Below are positions 1 to 10,536 of a stretch of 64,000 nt of DNA, piece after piece. Each line of letters opens with the position of its first letter. Positions within the stretch are counted from its first letter, which is position 1. The DNA comes from Aeromonas sobria (lineage in GTDB: Bacteria > Pseudomonadota > Gammaproteobacteria > Enterobacterales > Aeromonadaceae), in assembly GCF_000820145.1 (NCBI RefSeq), contig NZ_CDBW01000036.1, forward strand, positions 27,660 to 91,659, in the 5' to 3' direction. The notes under the pieces were generated by a model. The model worked only from the letters and a program-made list of their open reading frames with translations. It did not search any database and was not told where the DNA came from. Position numbers and translations under genes: made by a program.

Positions 1-510
1 GAGGGCGGAGGTGGGCTCATCGAACAGAATCACTTTGGAGTGGGCCGCCATAGCGCGGCCAATGCCGACCCGTTGTTGTTGACCGCCGGACAGTGACGCC
101 GGATAGGCATCCTGCTTGTCGGCAAGACCTATTTCTTTGAGAATGCCGAGCGCGGTGGCGCGTGCTTCTGCCTTCGGTTGTTTCCAGACGGTGATCAGCC
201 CTTCGGCAATGTTGTCGAGCGCCGTCTTGTTGGCAAACAGGGCGTAGTTCTGGAACACGAAGGAGGTGCGCTTGCGCAACTCGATTGCCTGTTGCTCGCT
301 GGCTTTGGCCAGATCCAGCGCAAGGTCGTCGATGGCCAGGGTGCCCGCATCCGGGGTCTCCAGCAGGTTCAGGCAGCGCAGCAGGGTCGATTTGCCGGTG
401 CCGGAGGGGCCGATGATGACGACAATTTCCCCTTTTTTTACCTCAAGATCGATGCTGTTGAGTACCTGATTACCGTTATAAGCCTTGGTGAGGCCGGTGA
501 GTTTGATCAT
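1..510 (-). CDS. Amino-acid ABC transporter ATP-binding protein (partial, 3' end outside window)
   Basis: ATPase subunit of a polar amino-acid importer; it would sit on the cytoplasmic face and drive uptake by ATP hydrolysis. The visible 170 residues start MIKLTGLTKAYNG. They include a Walker A motif (GPSGTGKST, about residues 34-42), a Q-loop (FVFQNYALF), the ABC signature (SGGQQQR) and the start of Walker B (ILFDEPTSAL). The gene runs off the left edge, so the H-loop and C-terminus are not seen. It lies 12 bases downstream of the permease and is the last visible gene of a binding protein-permease-ATPase operon. The family covers GlnQ, HisP and TcyN-type proteins; the substrate cannot be read from this subunit. 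Confidence 0.93.
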   Translation of the reverse strand, partial: MIKLTGLTKAYNGNQVLNSIDLEVKKGEIVVIIGPSGTGKSTLLRCLNLLETPDAGTLAIDDLALDLAKASEQQAIELRKRTSFVFQNYALFANKTALDNIAEGLITVWKQPKAEARATALGILKEIGLADKQDAYPASLSGGQQQRVGIGRAMAAHSKVILFDEPTSAL

Positions 511-522
511 CGCTGACCTCCG

Positions 523-1191
523 TTAGTAGGCCCGATTCAGGCGAACTTCCAGCAGATGCTGCAAGCGGGTAAAGATAATAACAACCCCCCAGTAGACCAG
601 CGCCACTGCCATGAAGCTCTCGAAGAACTTGAAGGAGGAGGAGGCCTCCATCTGTGCCTTGCCCATGATCTCGGCCACCCCCAAGGTGAATGCCAGTGAG
701 GTGCTCTTGATCATGTCGATGAAGTAGTTCATCAGCGACGGGGTGGCGATACGTGCTGCTTGTGGCAGGATGATCCGCTGCATCGCCTGATAGCGACTCA
801 TGCCGATACTGAGCGCCGCTTCCATCTGGCTTTTGTGAATGCCGAGGATGGCTGCCCGGATCGACTCGGCCATGTAGGCGGCGAAGTGCAGGGTCAGGCC
901 GACGATGGCGGCGGTAAAGGCATCCATTCCCACGAAGATTGGGAACAGCTGCGGTAGCCCGTAATAGAGCAGGAATAGCTGGACCAGCAGCGGTGTACCC
1001 CGAAAGAACGAGATATAGAGCATTGCCAGCCAGTGAATGACGGGGATGCGAAACACCCGCACTATCGCCAGAGCCAGCGACAGCACGAGTGCCAGCACGA
1101 ATCCCCACAGTGCCATCTCCATCGTGGTGCCCAGATACTTGAGCAGGATGGGAAACAGCCCCAGCGTGTATTCGAGATCAAATTCCATCAT
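523..1191 (-). CDS. Amino-acid ABC transporter permease
   Basis: Inner-membrane permease of the HisM/GlnP family, 222 residues with about five hydrophobic segments. The EAA-type cytoplasmic loop is visible as EAALSIGMSRYQAMQRIILPQA, split here as EAALSIGMSRYQ and AMQRIILPQA. Its start codon follows the stop codon of the binding-protein gene with no spacing (stop at 1194-1192, ATG at 1191-1189), so translation is probably coupled. The protein begins with two methionines, and either could be used. Context and similarity suggest a cystine-type or related polar amino-acid importer (YecS/TcyL-like), but that is inference. Confidence 0.92.
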   Translation of the reverse strand: MMEFDLEYTLGLFPILLKYLGTTMEMALWGFVLALVLSLALAIVRVFRIPVIHWLAMLYISFFRGTPLLVQLFLLYYGLPQLFPIFVGMDAFTAAIVGLTLHFAAYMAESIRAAILGIHKSQMEAALSIGMSRYQAMQRIILPQAARIATPSLMNYFIDMIKSTSLAFTLGVAEIMGKAQMEASSSFKFFESFMAVALVYWGVVIIFTRLQHLLEVRLNRAY

Positions 1192-1950
1192 TTATTTGTC
1201 GGTGATGTCGGAGGCGAACCATTTTTCGGAGATCTGACGCAGGGAGCCATCCTTGCGCATGGCGGTCAGGGCACCGTCGACCTTGCTTAGCACAGCCTGT
1301 TTCTCTGGGGTGTTCAGGAAGGGCAGGGCGTTCTCGATGGTTTCGAACGGTGCGCCGGCCTGTTGCAGTGGCAGCTTGGATTCCTTGATCAACTGGGCGG
1401 TGGAGACGCGGTCCATCACGAAGGCATCGATACGACCCAGCGCGACATCTTGTTCGAAGTTGGAATCATAGGTACGGATATCGATTTTCTTGGCCGGATC
1501 GTTCTTGCGCAGCAGCTCTTCGAAGTTGGAACCCAGGTTTACGGCAACCTTCTTGCCTGCCAGATCCTGAATGCCGTGGATGGTGCTGTTGCCCTTGCGA
1601 ACCACGATCTGGGCGCCGTCATAGACGTAGGGTTGGGAGAAGGCGTATTTGGCCTTGCGCTCGTCAGTGATAGTGATCTGGTTGGAGATGGTGTCGATGC
1701 GGCCGGTTTCCAGCATGCCGAACAGGCCGGAGAAGCTGGCGGTCACAAACTCGACCTTGTAACCGGTACGCTCACCGATCTGGTTCCACATATCCACCTC
1801 AAAGCCCTGCAGCTTGTCCTGCTTGACGAAAGTGAACGGAAAATACTTGCCGGACATGCCGACCTTGATGGTCTCCTGGGCTATCGCCTGACCGGACAGG
1901 GTGGCCAGCAGGATGGCTGCGCCGGAAATCAGTTTGATGGATCTGCTCAT
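1192..1950 (-). CDS. Periplasmic amino-acid-binding protein of ABC importer (cystine-type family)
   Basis: Solute-binding protein of family 3, about 252 residues from the chosen start MSRSIKLISGAAIL. That start gives a clean signal peptide ending near ALA-type sequence GQAIAQ, then the mature domain ETIKVGMSGKYFPFTF. An in-frame upstream extension (to 2004) would put 18 polar residues before the signal peptide, so the internal ATG at 1950 is preferred. Family features include GFEVDMWNQIG, TITDERKAKYAFSQPY and the C-terminal EKWFASDIT. It heads the importer operon and is divergent from dnaA. It resembles FliY/TcyJ-type cystine binders, but the ligand is not proven. Confidence 0.9.
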   Translation of the reverse strand: MSRSIKLISGAAILLATLSGQAIAQETIKVGMSGKYFPFTFVKQDKLQGFEVDMWNQIGERTGYKVEFVTASFSGLFGMLETGRIDTISNQITITDERKAKYAFSQPYVYDGAQIVVRKGNSTIHGIQDLAGKKVAVNLGSNFEELLRKNDPAKKIDIRTYDSNFEQDVALGRIDAFVMDRVSTAQLIKESKLPLQQAGAPFETIENALPFLNTPEKQAVLSKVDGALTAMRKDGSLRQISEKWFASDITDK

Positions 1951-1996
1951 GGTGTTTCTCGCTCTCAATGTCTTGTATTTGTAGTTGTAATCACTA

Positions 1997-2006
1997 CGTT
2001 GCAACG
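1997..2006. promoter_or_regulatory. Palindrome in the ABC importer promoter region
   Basis: CGTTGCAACG is a perfect 10-base palindrome about 47 bases upstream of the binding-protein start. It may be an operator for the importer, or chance. The region to its right (2025-2062) is very AT-rich (aattaattaatg, ttatattaaataa). Confidence 0.3.
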
Positions 2007-2077
2007 CATGCTATTGGAATAAAACCTAATTAATTAATGACATTTAGTTATATTAAATAACGAGAAGAGATGGGGGC

Positions 2078-2209
2078 GATCCGCCAATCTGGATAGTGGA
2101 TCAAGCTGTGGGTAACTTTGGGGATGAAATCTGATCCAAAGCCGTGGGATCCTTGAAAGTCAAGGATCTTATTTGCTGGATCCACCGGGCGATGGCTGGA
2201 GATCAGATC
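2078..2209. promoter_or_regulatory. dnaA upstream region with dense GATC sites (origin-like or SeqA/Dam-controlled)
   Basis: Eight GATC sites begin at 2078, 2099, 2133, 2148, 2165, 2179, 2201 and 2206, that is eight in 132 bases where about one in 256 is expected. A DnaA-box-like sequence, TTACCCACA on the minus strand, is at 2115-2107 (one mismatch to TTATCCACA). GATCTTATTTGCT at 2165-2177 resembles the E. coli origin 13-mer. An AT-rich stretch lies immediately to the left. Dam/SeqA control of the dnaA promoter is well known in enteric bacteria; whether this is also the replication origin is unresolved. Confidence 0.6.
2148..2168. repeat. 9-bp perfect inverted repeat ahead of dnaA
   Basis: Arms GATCCTTGA (2148-2156) and TCAAGGATC (2160-2168) are exact reverse complements separated by AAG. 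A GATC sits at each outer end, so the element carries two Dam sites symmetrically. It could be an operator or a protein-ordered GATC pair. No known protein site is recognised. Confidence 0.6.
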
Positions 2210-2262
2210 GCTAAAAACGTAGAATAGCCGGTCTTTAGTTAATCAATCGACAGGAGCTTAGA

Positions 2263-3633
2263 GTGACTGCTTCGCTATGGCAGCAGTGCCTAAACCGGCT
2301 GCAAGATGAGTTGCCCTCGGCAGAATTCAGCATGTGGATCCGGCCGCTTCAAGCGGAGTTGAGTGACAATACTCTGACCCTGTATGCACCGAATCGCTTT
2401 GTTCTGGACTGGGTACGAGACAAGTATCTCATCCGGGTTAATGGCATCATCAATGAACTCTATGGGGTCGACGGCCCCGCCCTGCGTTTTGATATAGGCA
2501 ATCGTCCTCATCCTGTCCCTGTCGCCAGAGCGCCAGTACAGGGTGCCGCGCCTGTGAATAACTTGCAGAAGAGCTGGGAACGCAAGGCTGAAACCAAGCC
2601 CGAGCCGAACCACAAGAGCAACACCAACGTGAACTATACCTTCGAGAATTTCGTTGAGGGTAAGTCCAACCAGTTGGCGCGTGCGGCTGCCCGTCAGGTA
2701 GCGGACAATCCGGGTGGTGCATACAACCCGCTGTTCCTCTATGGCGGTACCGGTCTGGGTAAAACCCACCTGTTGCACGCGGTTGGTAATGCGATCAAAG
2801 AGGGCAAAAAAGATGCAAAAGTCATCTATATGCACTCCGAGCGGTTTGTTCAGGACATGGTAAAAGCGCTGCAAAATAACGCCATTGAAGAGTTCAAGCG
2901 TTATTACCGCAGTGTCGACGCCCTGCTCATCGATGATATCCAGTTCTTCGCCAACAAGGAGCGCTCACAGGAGGAGTTCTTCCATACTTTCAATGCGTTG
3001 CTTGAAGGTAACCAGCAGATCATCCTGACCTCGGATCGCTATCCGAAGGAGATCAACGGTGTCGAGGATCGTCTCAAGTCCCGCTTTGGCTGGGGCCTGA
3101 CCGTGGCGATCGAACCACCGGAGCTGGAGACCCGCGTCGCGATCCTGATGCGCAAGGCGGACGAGAACCAGGTCCATTTGCCGGATGAAGTGGCGTTCTT
3201 TATCGCCAAACGTCTGCGATCCAACGTCCGTGAACTGGAAGGCGCCCTTAACCGGGTGATCGCCAACGCCAACTTCACTGGCCGTGCCATCAACATCGAT
3301 TTCGTGCGCGAAGCGCTGCGGGATCTGCTGGCACTGCAGGAGAAGCTGGTCACCATCGACAATATTCAGAAGACGGTGGCGGAGTATTACAAGATCAAGC
3401 TGGCGGATCTGCTCTCCAAGCGTCGTTCCCGCTCGGTTGCCCGCCCACGCCAGTTGGCGATGGCGCTGGCCAAAGAGCTGACCAACCACAGTTTACCGGA
3501 GATAGGTGATGCCTTTGGTGGCCGTGACCATACTACCGTTCTTCATGCCTGCCGCAAGATTGAGCAGCTGAAGGAGGAGAGTCACGACATCAAGGAGGAC
3601 TATTCCAACCTGATCCGTACTCTTTCGTCCTGA
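2263..3633 (+). CDS. dnaA: Chromosomal replication initiator DnaA
   Basis: Full-length DnaA, 456 residues. It binds DnaA boxes at the origin and opens the duplex; its ATP state sets the timing of initiation. Domain I is at the N-terminus (SLWQQCLNRLQDEL). The AAA+ core has Walker A GGTGLGKTH near residue 161 and Walker B LLIDDIQFF near 224. The C-terminal DNA-binding helix-turn-helix carries GGRDHTTVLHACRKI near 422. The start is GTG, preceded by AGGAG at 2252-2256. It heads dnaA-dnaN-recF-gyrB. The 3' end is copied in a short tandem duplication that runs into dnaN. Confidence 0.99.
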   Translation: MTASLWQQCLNRLQDELPSAEFSMWIRPLQAELSDNTLTLYAPNRFVLDWVRDKYLIRVNGIINELYGVDGPALRFDIGNRPHPVPVARAPVQGAAPVNNLQKSWERKAETKPEPNHKSNTNVNYTFENFVEGKSNQLARAAARQVADNPGGAYNPLFLYGGTGLGKTHLLHAVGNAIKEGKKDAKVIYMHSERFVQDMVKALQNNAIEEFKRYYRSVDALLIDDIQFFANKERSQEEFFHTFNALLEGNQQIILTSDRYPKEINGVEDRLKSRFGWGLTVAIEPPELETRVAILMRKADENQVHLPDEVAFFIAKRLRSNVRELEGALNRVIANANFTGRAINIDFVREALRDLLALQEKLVTIDNIQKTVAEYYKIKLADLLSKRRSRSVARPRQLAMALAKELTNHSLPEIGDAFGGRDHTTVLHACRKIEQLKEESHDIKEDYSNLIRTLSS

Positions 3634-3723
3634 TAACAGCACGGAGTGGACAGATGCAGCGTGAATATTCCAACCTGATCCGAACCCTTTCCTCCCAATA
3701 ACAACGGAGAGCACAGATGCAGC
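3601..3723 (+). repeat. Imperfect tandem duplication across the dnaA-dnaN junction
   Basis: The unit starting at 3601 (TATTCCAACCTGATCCG) recurs at 3666 with the same 17 bases, and the first copy of the dnaN ribosome site and ATGCAGC (ATG at 3654) recurs at 3717. The offset is 65 bases at the left end and 63 at the right, implying a 2-base indel. Each copy carries the end of dnaA (encoding YSNLIRTLSS), a GGAG ribosome site and an ATGCAGC start. The real DnaA stop is in copy one and the real DnaN start is in copy two. Confidence 0.9.
3654..3701 (+). other. Mini-ORF of 15 codons created by the dnaA-dnaN duplication
   Basis: ATG at 3654 opens MQREYSNLIRTLSSQ, then TAA. It begins like DnaN (MQLEI) and ends like DnaA (YSNLIRTLSS). 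It has its own ribosome site (CACGGAG) about 9 bases upstream and stops 15 bases before the dnaN start. It may be translated and pass ribosomes to dnaN, or may be silent debris. No function is known. Confidence 0.45.
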
Positions 3724-4820
3724 TCGAAATTAGCCGTGAGGCCCTGTTACGTCCTCTGCAACTGGTGTCCGGTGCTCTGGGTGGCCGACCGACCCTGCCG
3801 ATCCTCGGCAACGTGCTGCTTGATGTCAGCAACGGTCTGCTGTCGTTGACCGGGACCGACCTCGAAGTTGAGATGATCGGTCAGGTCTATCTCAATAGTG
3901 ACAGCCAGGATGGCCGCACCACGGTGCCAGCGCGCAAGCTGCTGGATATCTGCCGTGGTTTGCCAGAAGGCGCCGAGATCCGCTTCAATACCGAAGGTGA
4001 GCGCCTGATCATCCGATCAGGTCGTTCCCGCTTCAACCTCTCGACCCTGCCAGCGACCGAGTATCCGAACATCGAGGATTGGGAATCCGTGCTCGAGTTC
4101 GATATCAGCCAGCTGGAACTGAAAAAGCTGATCGATGCCACCCAGTTCTCCATGGCCAGTCAGGATGTGCGTTATTACCTGAATGGCATGTTGTTCGAGA
4201 GCGAGGGGCACGGTTTGCGTACCGTGGCAACCGACGGTCACCGTCTGGCCACTTGCCGCCGTGAGGTGGTGGCAGAATCGCTACCCGATCATCAAGTTAT
4301 CCTGCCCCGTAAAGGGGTGCTGGAGCTGGTGCGCTTGCTGGAAGCTGACGACAAGCCGGTGCGGCTGCAGATCGGCCGCAGCAATCTGCGCGCTGCCCTC
4401 GATGGCTTCATCTTTACCTCCAAGCTGGTGGATGGTCGCTTCCCTGACTGGCGTCGGGTTATTCCGCGCAACAGTGACAAAGCCTTGATCGCCGGTCGTG
4501 AGGATCTGCGCCAGGCGTTTGCCCGTGCAGCGATCCTCTCTAACGAGAAATTCCGTGGGGTGCGTCTCAATCTGCAGGAAAACCTGCTGCGCATCACCGC
4601 CAACAACCCGGAACAGGAAGAAGCCGAAGAGCTGCTTGACGTACAATATGCCGCTGGCGAGATGGAGATCGGCTTTAACGTCTCTTATGTGCTGGACGTG
4701 CTGAATACGTTAAAATGTGACCAAATCCGGATTAGCCTGAGCGATTCGATCAGCAGTGCCATTATTGAGGATTTTGAACATCAGGATGCTCAGTACGTGG
4801 TGATGCCGATGCGGATCTAG
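3717..4820 (+). CDS. dnaN: DNA polymerase III beta subunit (sliding clamp)
   Basis: DnaN, 367 residues, the usual length for the beta clamp. It forms a ring dimer that tethers polymerase III to DNA and recruits clamp-binding proteins. It starts MQLEISREALLRPLQ and ends QDAQYVVMPMRI, typical of the C-terminus that forms the binding pocket (MPMRL-like). The ribosome site is CGGAG at 3704-3708. recF begins two bases after the stop, so the genes are co-transcribed. Confidence 0.99.
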   Translation: MQLEISREALLRPLQLVSGALGGRPTLPILGNVLLDVSNGLLSLTGTDLEVEMIGQVYLNSDSQDGRTTVPARKLLDICRGLPEGAEIRFNTEGERLIIRSGRSRFNLSTLPATEYPNIEDWESVLEFDISQLELKKLIDATQFSMASQDVRYYLNGMLFESEGHGLRTVATDGHRLATCRREVVAESLPDHQVILPRKGVLELVRLLEADDKPVRLQIGRSNLRAALDGFIFTSKLVDGRFPDWRRVIPRNSDKALIAGREDLRQAFARAAILSNEKFRGVRLNLQENLLRITANNPEQEEAEELLDVQYAAGEMEIGFNVSYVLDVLNTLKCDQIRISLSDSISSAIIEDFEHQDAQYVVMPMRI

Positions 4821-4822
4821 TC

Positions 4823-5922
4823 GTGTCTCTGGTCAAACTCCAGCTCAGCGACTTTCGCAATATCCAGCAAGCCAGTCTCAAGCTGTCGCCCGGCCTCAAT
4901 ATACTGGTCGGGCGCAATGGCAGCGGCAAGACCAGCGTGCTGGAAGCTATCCACTACCTTGGCTTGGGGCGCTCCTTTCGCACTCATTTGACCGGACGGG
5001 TTATCCGTCAGGGGGAGCGGGCCTTCACCCTGTTTGCCCAGTGTGAACTGGAGGGGCGTCAGGTTCCCATTGGCCTTGCCAAGGACAAGAGTGGCGAGAC
5101 CCAACTCAAGATTGCCGGTACTCAGGCGCAACGTCTGGCCGACCTTGCCGAGTTGTTGCCGGTGCAGTTGATCCATCCCGATGGCTTCAACCTGCTGACT
5201 GGCGGGCCTCAAGCCCGTCGTGCCTGGCTCGATTGGGGCGTCTTCCATCAGGAACCGACTTTTTTTTCCCTGTGGGGACGAGTTCGGCGGCTGCTGAAAC
5301 AGCGCAATGCGCTGCTGCGCCAGAGCACCCAGTATCGCCAGCTGGCGTTTTGGGATCAGGAGCTGGTGCGGCTCGGGGGTGAACTGGCCGAGTTTCGCGC
5401 CAGTTATTGTCAGGCCATTACGCCCCTGATCAAGGAGATGACGGCGGATTTTCTGCCGGAATTCGATATCAGTCTCGGTTTTTATCGGGGCTGGGAGAAA
5501 GATACTCCCCTCAATGAGTTGCTGGAGGCGGGGTTTGAGCGGGATCGGGCGCTGGGCTATACCGGCGTCGGGCCACAGAAGGCCGATGTCCGCCTCAAGG
5601 CGAGCGGGGTGCCCGCTCAAGATATTTTGTCCCGGGGTCAACTGAAGTTGCTGGTCTGCGCCATGCGCTTGGCTCAAGGGCTCTATTTGAATCAACATAG
5701 CAGCCGTGGCTGTATTTTTTTAATTGACGATTTTGCCTCTGAACTGGATGTCGACAAGCGCCGCTTGCTGGCCGCAAGGCTGAAGCAGTGTGCGTCCCAG
5801 GTGTTTATCACCGCCATCGACACCGGTCAGCTCGCAGACATGATGGATGCGAATGACTGCAAGTTGTTCCACGTGGAACAAGGCAAGGTCTCCGAAACGT
5901 TAGAGAAGGCAGAGAGTAAGCT

Positions 5923-5926
<4 letters not shown>
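4823..5926 (+). CDS. recF: DNA replication and repair protein RecF
   Basis: RecF, 367 residues, an SMC-like ATPase that loads RecA at gaps with RecO and RecR. The GTG start gives MSLVKLQLSDFRNIQ. Walker A (GRNGSGKTS) is near residue 30, the signature-like segment LSRGQLKLL is near 268, and Walker B (FLIDDFASELD) follows. The stop overlaps the gyrB start by four bases (ATGA at 5923-5926). The codons for KLFHVEQ near the end contain a perfect parS palindrome. Confidence 0.98.
5865..5880. promoter_or_regulatory. parS centromere site 1 (inside recF)
   Basis: TGTTCCACGTGGAACA is a perfect 16-base palindrome, identical to the chromosomal parS sequence used by ParB in Pseudomonas and related bacteria. 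It is accommodated in the recF coding sequence. Confidence 0.92.
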
Positions 5927-8334
<2,408 letters not shown>

Positions 8335-8356
8335 TCGACGCAGTCAGACAGATAGT

Positions 8357-8389
8357 AAAAAGCCGCTCCTTGTGAGCGGCTTTTTTGTT
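8357..8389 (+). terminator. Rho-independent terminator after gyrB
   Basis: Stem AGCCGCTC (8361-8368) with GAGCGGCT (8374-8381), loop CTTGT, followed by a T-run (ttttttgttttt). It closes the dnaA-dnaN-recF-gyrB transcript. Confidence 0.93.
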
Positions 8390-8409
8390 TTTGGGATGAG
8401 CTGAGAACC

Positions 8410-8425
8410 TGTTCCACGTGAAACG
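8410..8425. promoter_or_regulatory. parS-like site 2
   Basis: TGTTCCACGTGAAACG matches the 16-base parS palindrome at 15 of 16 positions by the B. subtilis form (TGTTNCACGTGAAACA). It lies between the gyrB terminator and the GlxA-type gene. Confidence 0.88.
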
Positions 8426-8435
8426 TGGAGCCTGA

Positions 8436-9398
8436 TTATGTTGCCCGGCTACCGCGAAAAGAGCGTCGCCACTCGCTGGGGGAGATGGCAAAGCGGGCTC
8501 GGAAGTGATTGCGCAGGGAGGTGGCACTCTTGAAGCCGACCAGTTCGGCAATGCGATCGATGGAATGACCGCTTACCTCCAGCAACTCCTGACTGCGTCT
8601 GAGCCGTTCCGCCAGCAGCCATTCACCCACCGAGAGGCCGATAGCCTGATGAAAGCGGCGGGTAAAGGTGCGCCGACTCATCAGGGTGTGGGCCGCCAGA
8701 GAATCCAGGGTGTGAGGCTCGGCCAGATGGGCGCGCAGGTGATCGAGCAACTGGTTCATCCGGACATCGCGGGTGGAGGCGGGCACCGGCTGCTCGATAA
8801 ACTGGGCCTGACCCCCTTCCCGGTGGGGCGGGATCACCAGCCGCCGTGCCACCTTGTTGGCAATGGCCGAGCCATGGTACTGGCGTACCAGATAGAGGCA
8901 GCAGTCCAGCCCGGCGGCGGTGCCTGCCGAGGTGACCAGCCCATCATCATCCACATAGAGGGCATTGGTATCGAGCTGTACGCAGGGAAAGCGGCGGCAG
9001 AAATCCTGTTCGTACTCCCAGTGGGTGGAAGCCTTGCGACCATTGAGCAGCCCGGCGTAGGCGAGCACATAGGTGCCGAGACAGAGCCCGACCAGCCGGG
9101 CACCTCTGGCTCTGGCGGCGATCAGGGCATCGAGCAGTGCCGCCGGTGGCCGGGCTGCCGGGTCATGCCAGAAGGGGATGACGATGATCTCCGCCTCGGT
9201 CAGTACCTCCAGCCCATGGGGGGCCTGAATGGTGAAGCCTTGTGCCGAGTGTGAGTGACGGTTGCCATCACCGCAGCAGATCTTGAGCTCGAACAGCGGT
9301 TGGCCCGGCAGGATATCGCCGAAGATGAGGCAGGGTACGGCGCAGTGAAAGGGGCTGAAGTGATCGAAGGTCACCACGGCAACGGTCGGGGTGGGCAT
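8436..9398 (-). CDS. GlxA-family transcriptional regulator (DJ-1/PfpI domain plus AraC helix-turn-helix)
   Basis: A 320-residue regulator. The N-terminal half resembles DJ-1/PfpI (TVAVVTFDHFSPFHCAVPCL; the nucleophile-elbow region is GLCLGTYVLAYAGLL). The C-terminal 100 residues are a double AraC helix-turn-helix (LAAHTLMSRRTFTRRFHQAIG; IAELVGFKSATSLRNHFRARF). Such proteins act in the cytoplasm as DNA-binding activators that sense small molecules. The start has GGGGAG eight bases upstream. It is a single gene with no evident target next to it; the ligand is unknown. Confidence 0.9.
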   Translation of the reverse strand: MPTPTVAVVTFDHFSPFHCAVPCLIFGDILPGQPLFELKICCGDGNRHSHSAQGFTIQAPHGLEVLTEAEIIVIPFWHDPAARPPAALLDALIAARARGARLVGLCLGTYVLAYAGLLNGRKASTHWEYEQDFCRRFPCVQLDTNALYVDDDGLVTSAGTAAGLDCCLYLVRQYHGSAIANKVARRLVIPPHREGGQAQFIEQPVPASTRDVRMNQLLDHLRAHLAEPHTLDSLAAHTLMSRRTFTRRFHQAIGLSVGEWLLAERLRRSQELLEVSGHSIDRIAELVGFKSATSLRNHFRARFAISPSEWRRSFRGSRAT

Positions 9399-9455
9399 TA
9401 TGTTGGCTCCCCTCTGCGCGCAGGACTCTCATCATAAGCGTTCGGCAGTGAAAGC

Positions 9456-9484
9456 CGAAGGGCCATGTCTGGCATGGCCCTTCG
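9456..9484 (-). terminator. Strong hairpin after the metallo-hydrolase gene
   Basis: A perfect 12-bp stem, CGAAGGGCCATG (9456-9467) with CATGGCCCTTCG (9473-9484), loop TCTGG. It follows the stop codon of the minus-strand hydrolase by 12 bases. Only a short T-run (GGCTTTC) follows on that strand, so it may be a weak terminator or an mRNA-stabilising hairpin. Confidence 0.6.
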
Positions 9485-9496
9485 CCCTCCTGCGGA

Positions 9497-10267
9497 TCAC
9501 AGCGATATCGCCTCGCCATCTTCCGGTACCCGTACCCGATCCGTCATGCCCCGTTCCGCCAGATAGTCGCGCAGCTCCTGGCGTGACAGCAGGGCGTGGT
9601 TGACCGCCTCCATGTGGCTGGCGATCAGCGTGGCTTGCGGTGCGGCCTGATATACGGCGGCGACATCATCCTTGCCCATGATGATGGAACCGAGCACGGG
9701 CACCTGTGCATCGCCGCAGTTGAGGATGACGACCTCGGGCTGATGCTGTTGCAGGGCTTGCTCGACCCGGGGATGCCAGATGGTATCACCGGCCAGATAG
9801 AGGCACTGCTCATCGGGGTGGGAGAAGACCACGCCGCACACCTCTCCCATGCGCTCGCCAAGTACCGCCATCAGCTGATCGTTGCCATGCTGGCCACCGG
9901 TCTGCTGCAGGCGAATACCGGCAAACTCGGGCTGTTCGCTCAGCAGGCGCACATCCTCAAAATCACTGGCACGAATGGCATCGGCATCCTTCTGGTGTTG
10001 TACAAACAGCGGCAGATGCTTGGGGATCAGGGCTCTGGCGGCGTCATCCCAGTGGTCAGGATGATCGTGGGTGACGATAACGGCATCCACATCGACCAGC
10101 GCATCGATCGATAGCGGCAGCTCGACCAGCGGATTGCGCAGCTGGCTGTTGGCGGTGCCCTCAAAGCCGGGGAAGGCTCCCTTGGCCGAGAGCATGGGAT
10201 CTATCAGAAAGCGGGTGCCGGCATAGTCGAGCAGCAGGGTGGCGTTGCGAACCTGGGTAATTTTCAT
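9497..10267 (-). CDS. Metallo-beta-lactamase-fold hydrolase (UlaG-like)
   Basis: About 256 residues starting MKITQVRNATLLLDYAGTRFLIDPML. The metal-binding motif is HDHPDHWDD (HxHxDH type), with further metal ligands likely in GGQHGND, LAGDTIWH and ASHMEAVNH. The fold is that of UlaG/YtnP-type cytoplasmic hydrolases. The start at 10267 has GGAG seven bases upstream; a longer reading frame to 10330 lacks a ribosome site. The substrate is unknown and no pathway genes lie next to it. Confidence 0.86.
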   Translation of the reverse strand: MKITQVRNATLLLDYAGTRFLIDPMLSAKGAFPGFEGTANSQLRNPLVELPLSIDALVDVDAVIVTHDHPDHWDDAARALIPKHLPLFVQHQKDADAIRASDFEDVRLLSEQPEFAGIRLQQTGGQHGNDQLMAVLGERMGEVCGVVFSHPDEQCLYLAGDTIWHPRVEQALQQHQPEVVILNCGDAQVPVLGSIIMGKDDVAAVYQAAPQATLIASHMEAVNHALLSRQELRDYLAERGMTDRVRVPEDGEAISL

Positions 10268-10412
10268 GGGGTGGCTCCATGTTGGCTGGTGGATATGCAA
10301 CCAATTATGGGGTGCGGAGCGAGTTGCCATCAGTGGCCCACGGGTCGATTATCATCACTATTGGGCCAATAGGGTGATAAGTGCGACCATTTAAAAAATT
10401 TGAAAAAATCCC

Positions 10413-10440
10413 CTTGAAAGGAAAAAGTGAGCCCCTATAT
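10413..10440 (+). promoter_or_regulatory. Sigma-32 heat-shock promoter for small heat-shock genes
   Basis: CTTGAAA at 10413-10419 and CCCCTATAT at 10432-10440, separated by 12 bases, match the RpoH consensus (CTTGAAA, CCCCATNT). Transcription would start about 90 bases upstream of the first small heat-shock gene, leaving a 5' leader long enough for the RNA thermometer. Confidence 0.88.
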
Positions 10441-10511
10441 AGGTAACAAGGCCGGAACGCTCGACAGAGGTTTCGACCAGGCGCCCGTCCATAAGGAGGG
10501 CAAACAATCCG

Positions 10512-10532
10512 TTATCGCTCACAAGAGGGTAA
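10512..10532 (+). ncRNA. ROSE-type RNA thermometer 1
   Basis: A hairpin buries the Shine-Dalgarno sequence of the first small heat-shock gene. TTATC pairs with GGTAA, then CTC pairs with GAG around an ACAA loop, with G10517 bulged. The 5' arm carries UCGCU (10515-10519), the UYGCU signature of ROSE elements, opposite GAGGG. Melting at high temperature would free the ribosome site four to ten bases before ATG 10537. Basis: manual base-pairing. Confidence 0.82.
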
Positions 10533-10536
10533 TACT

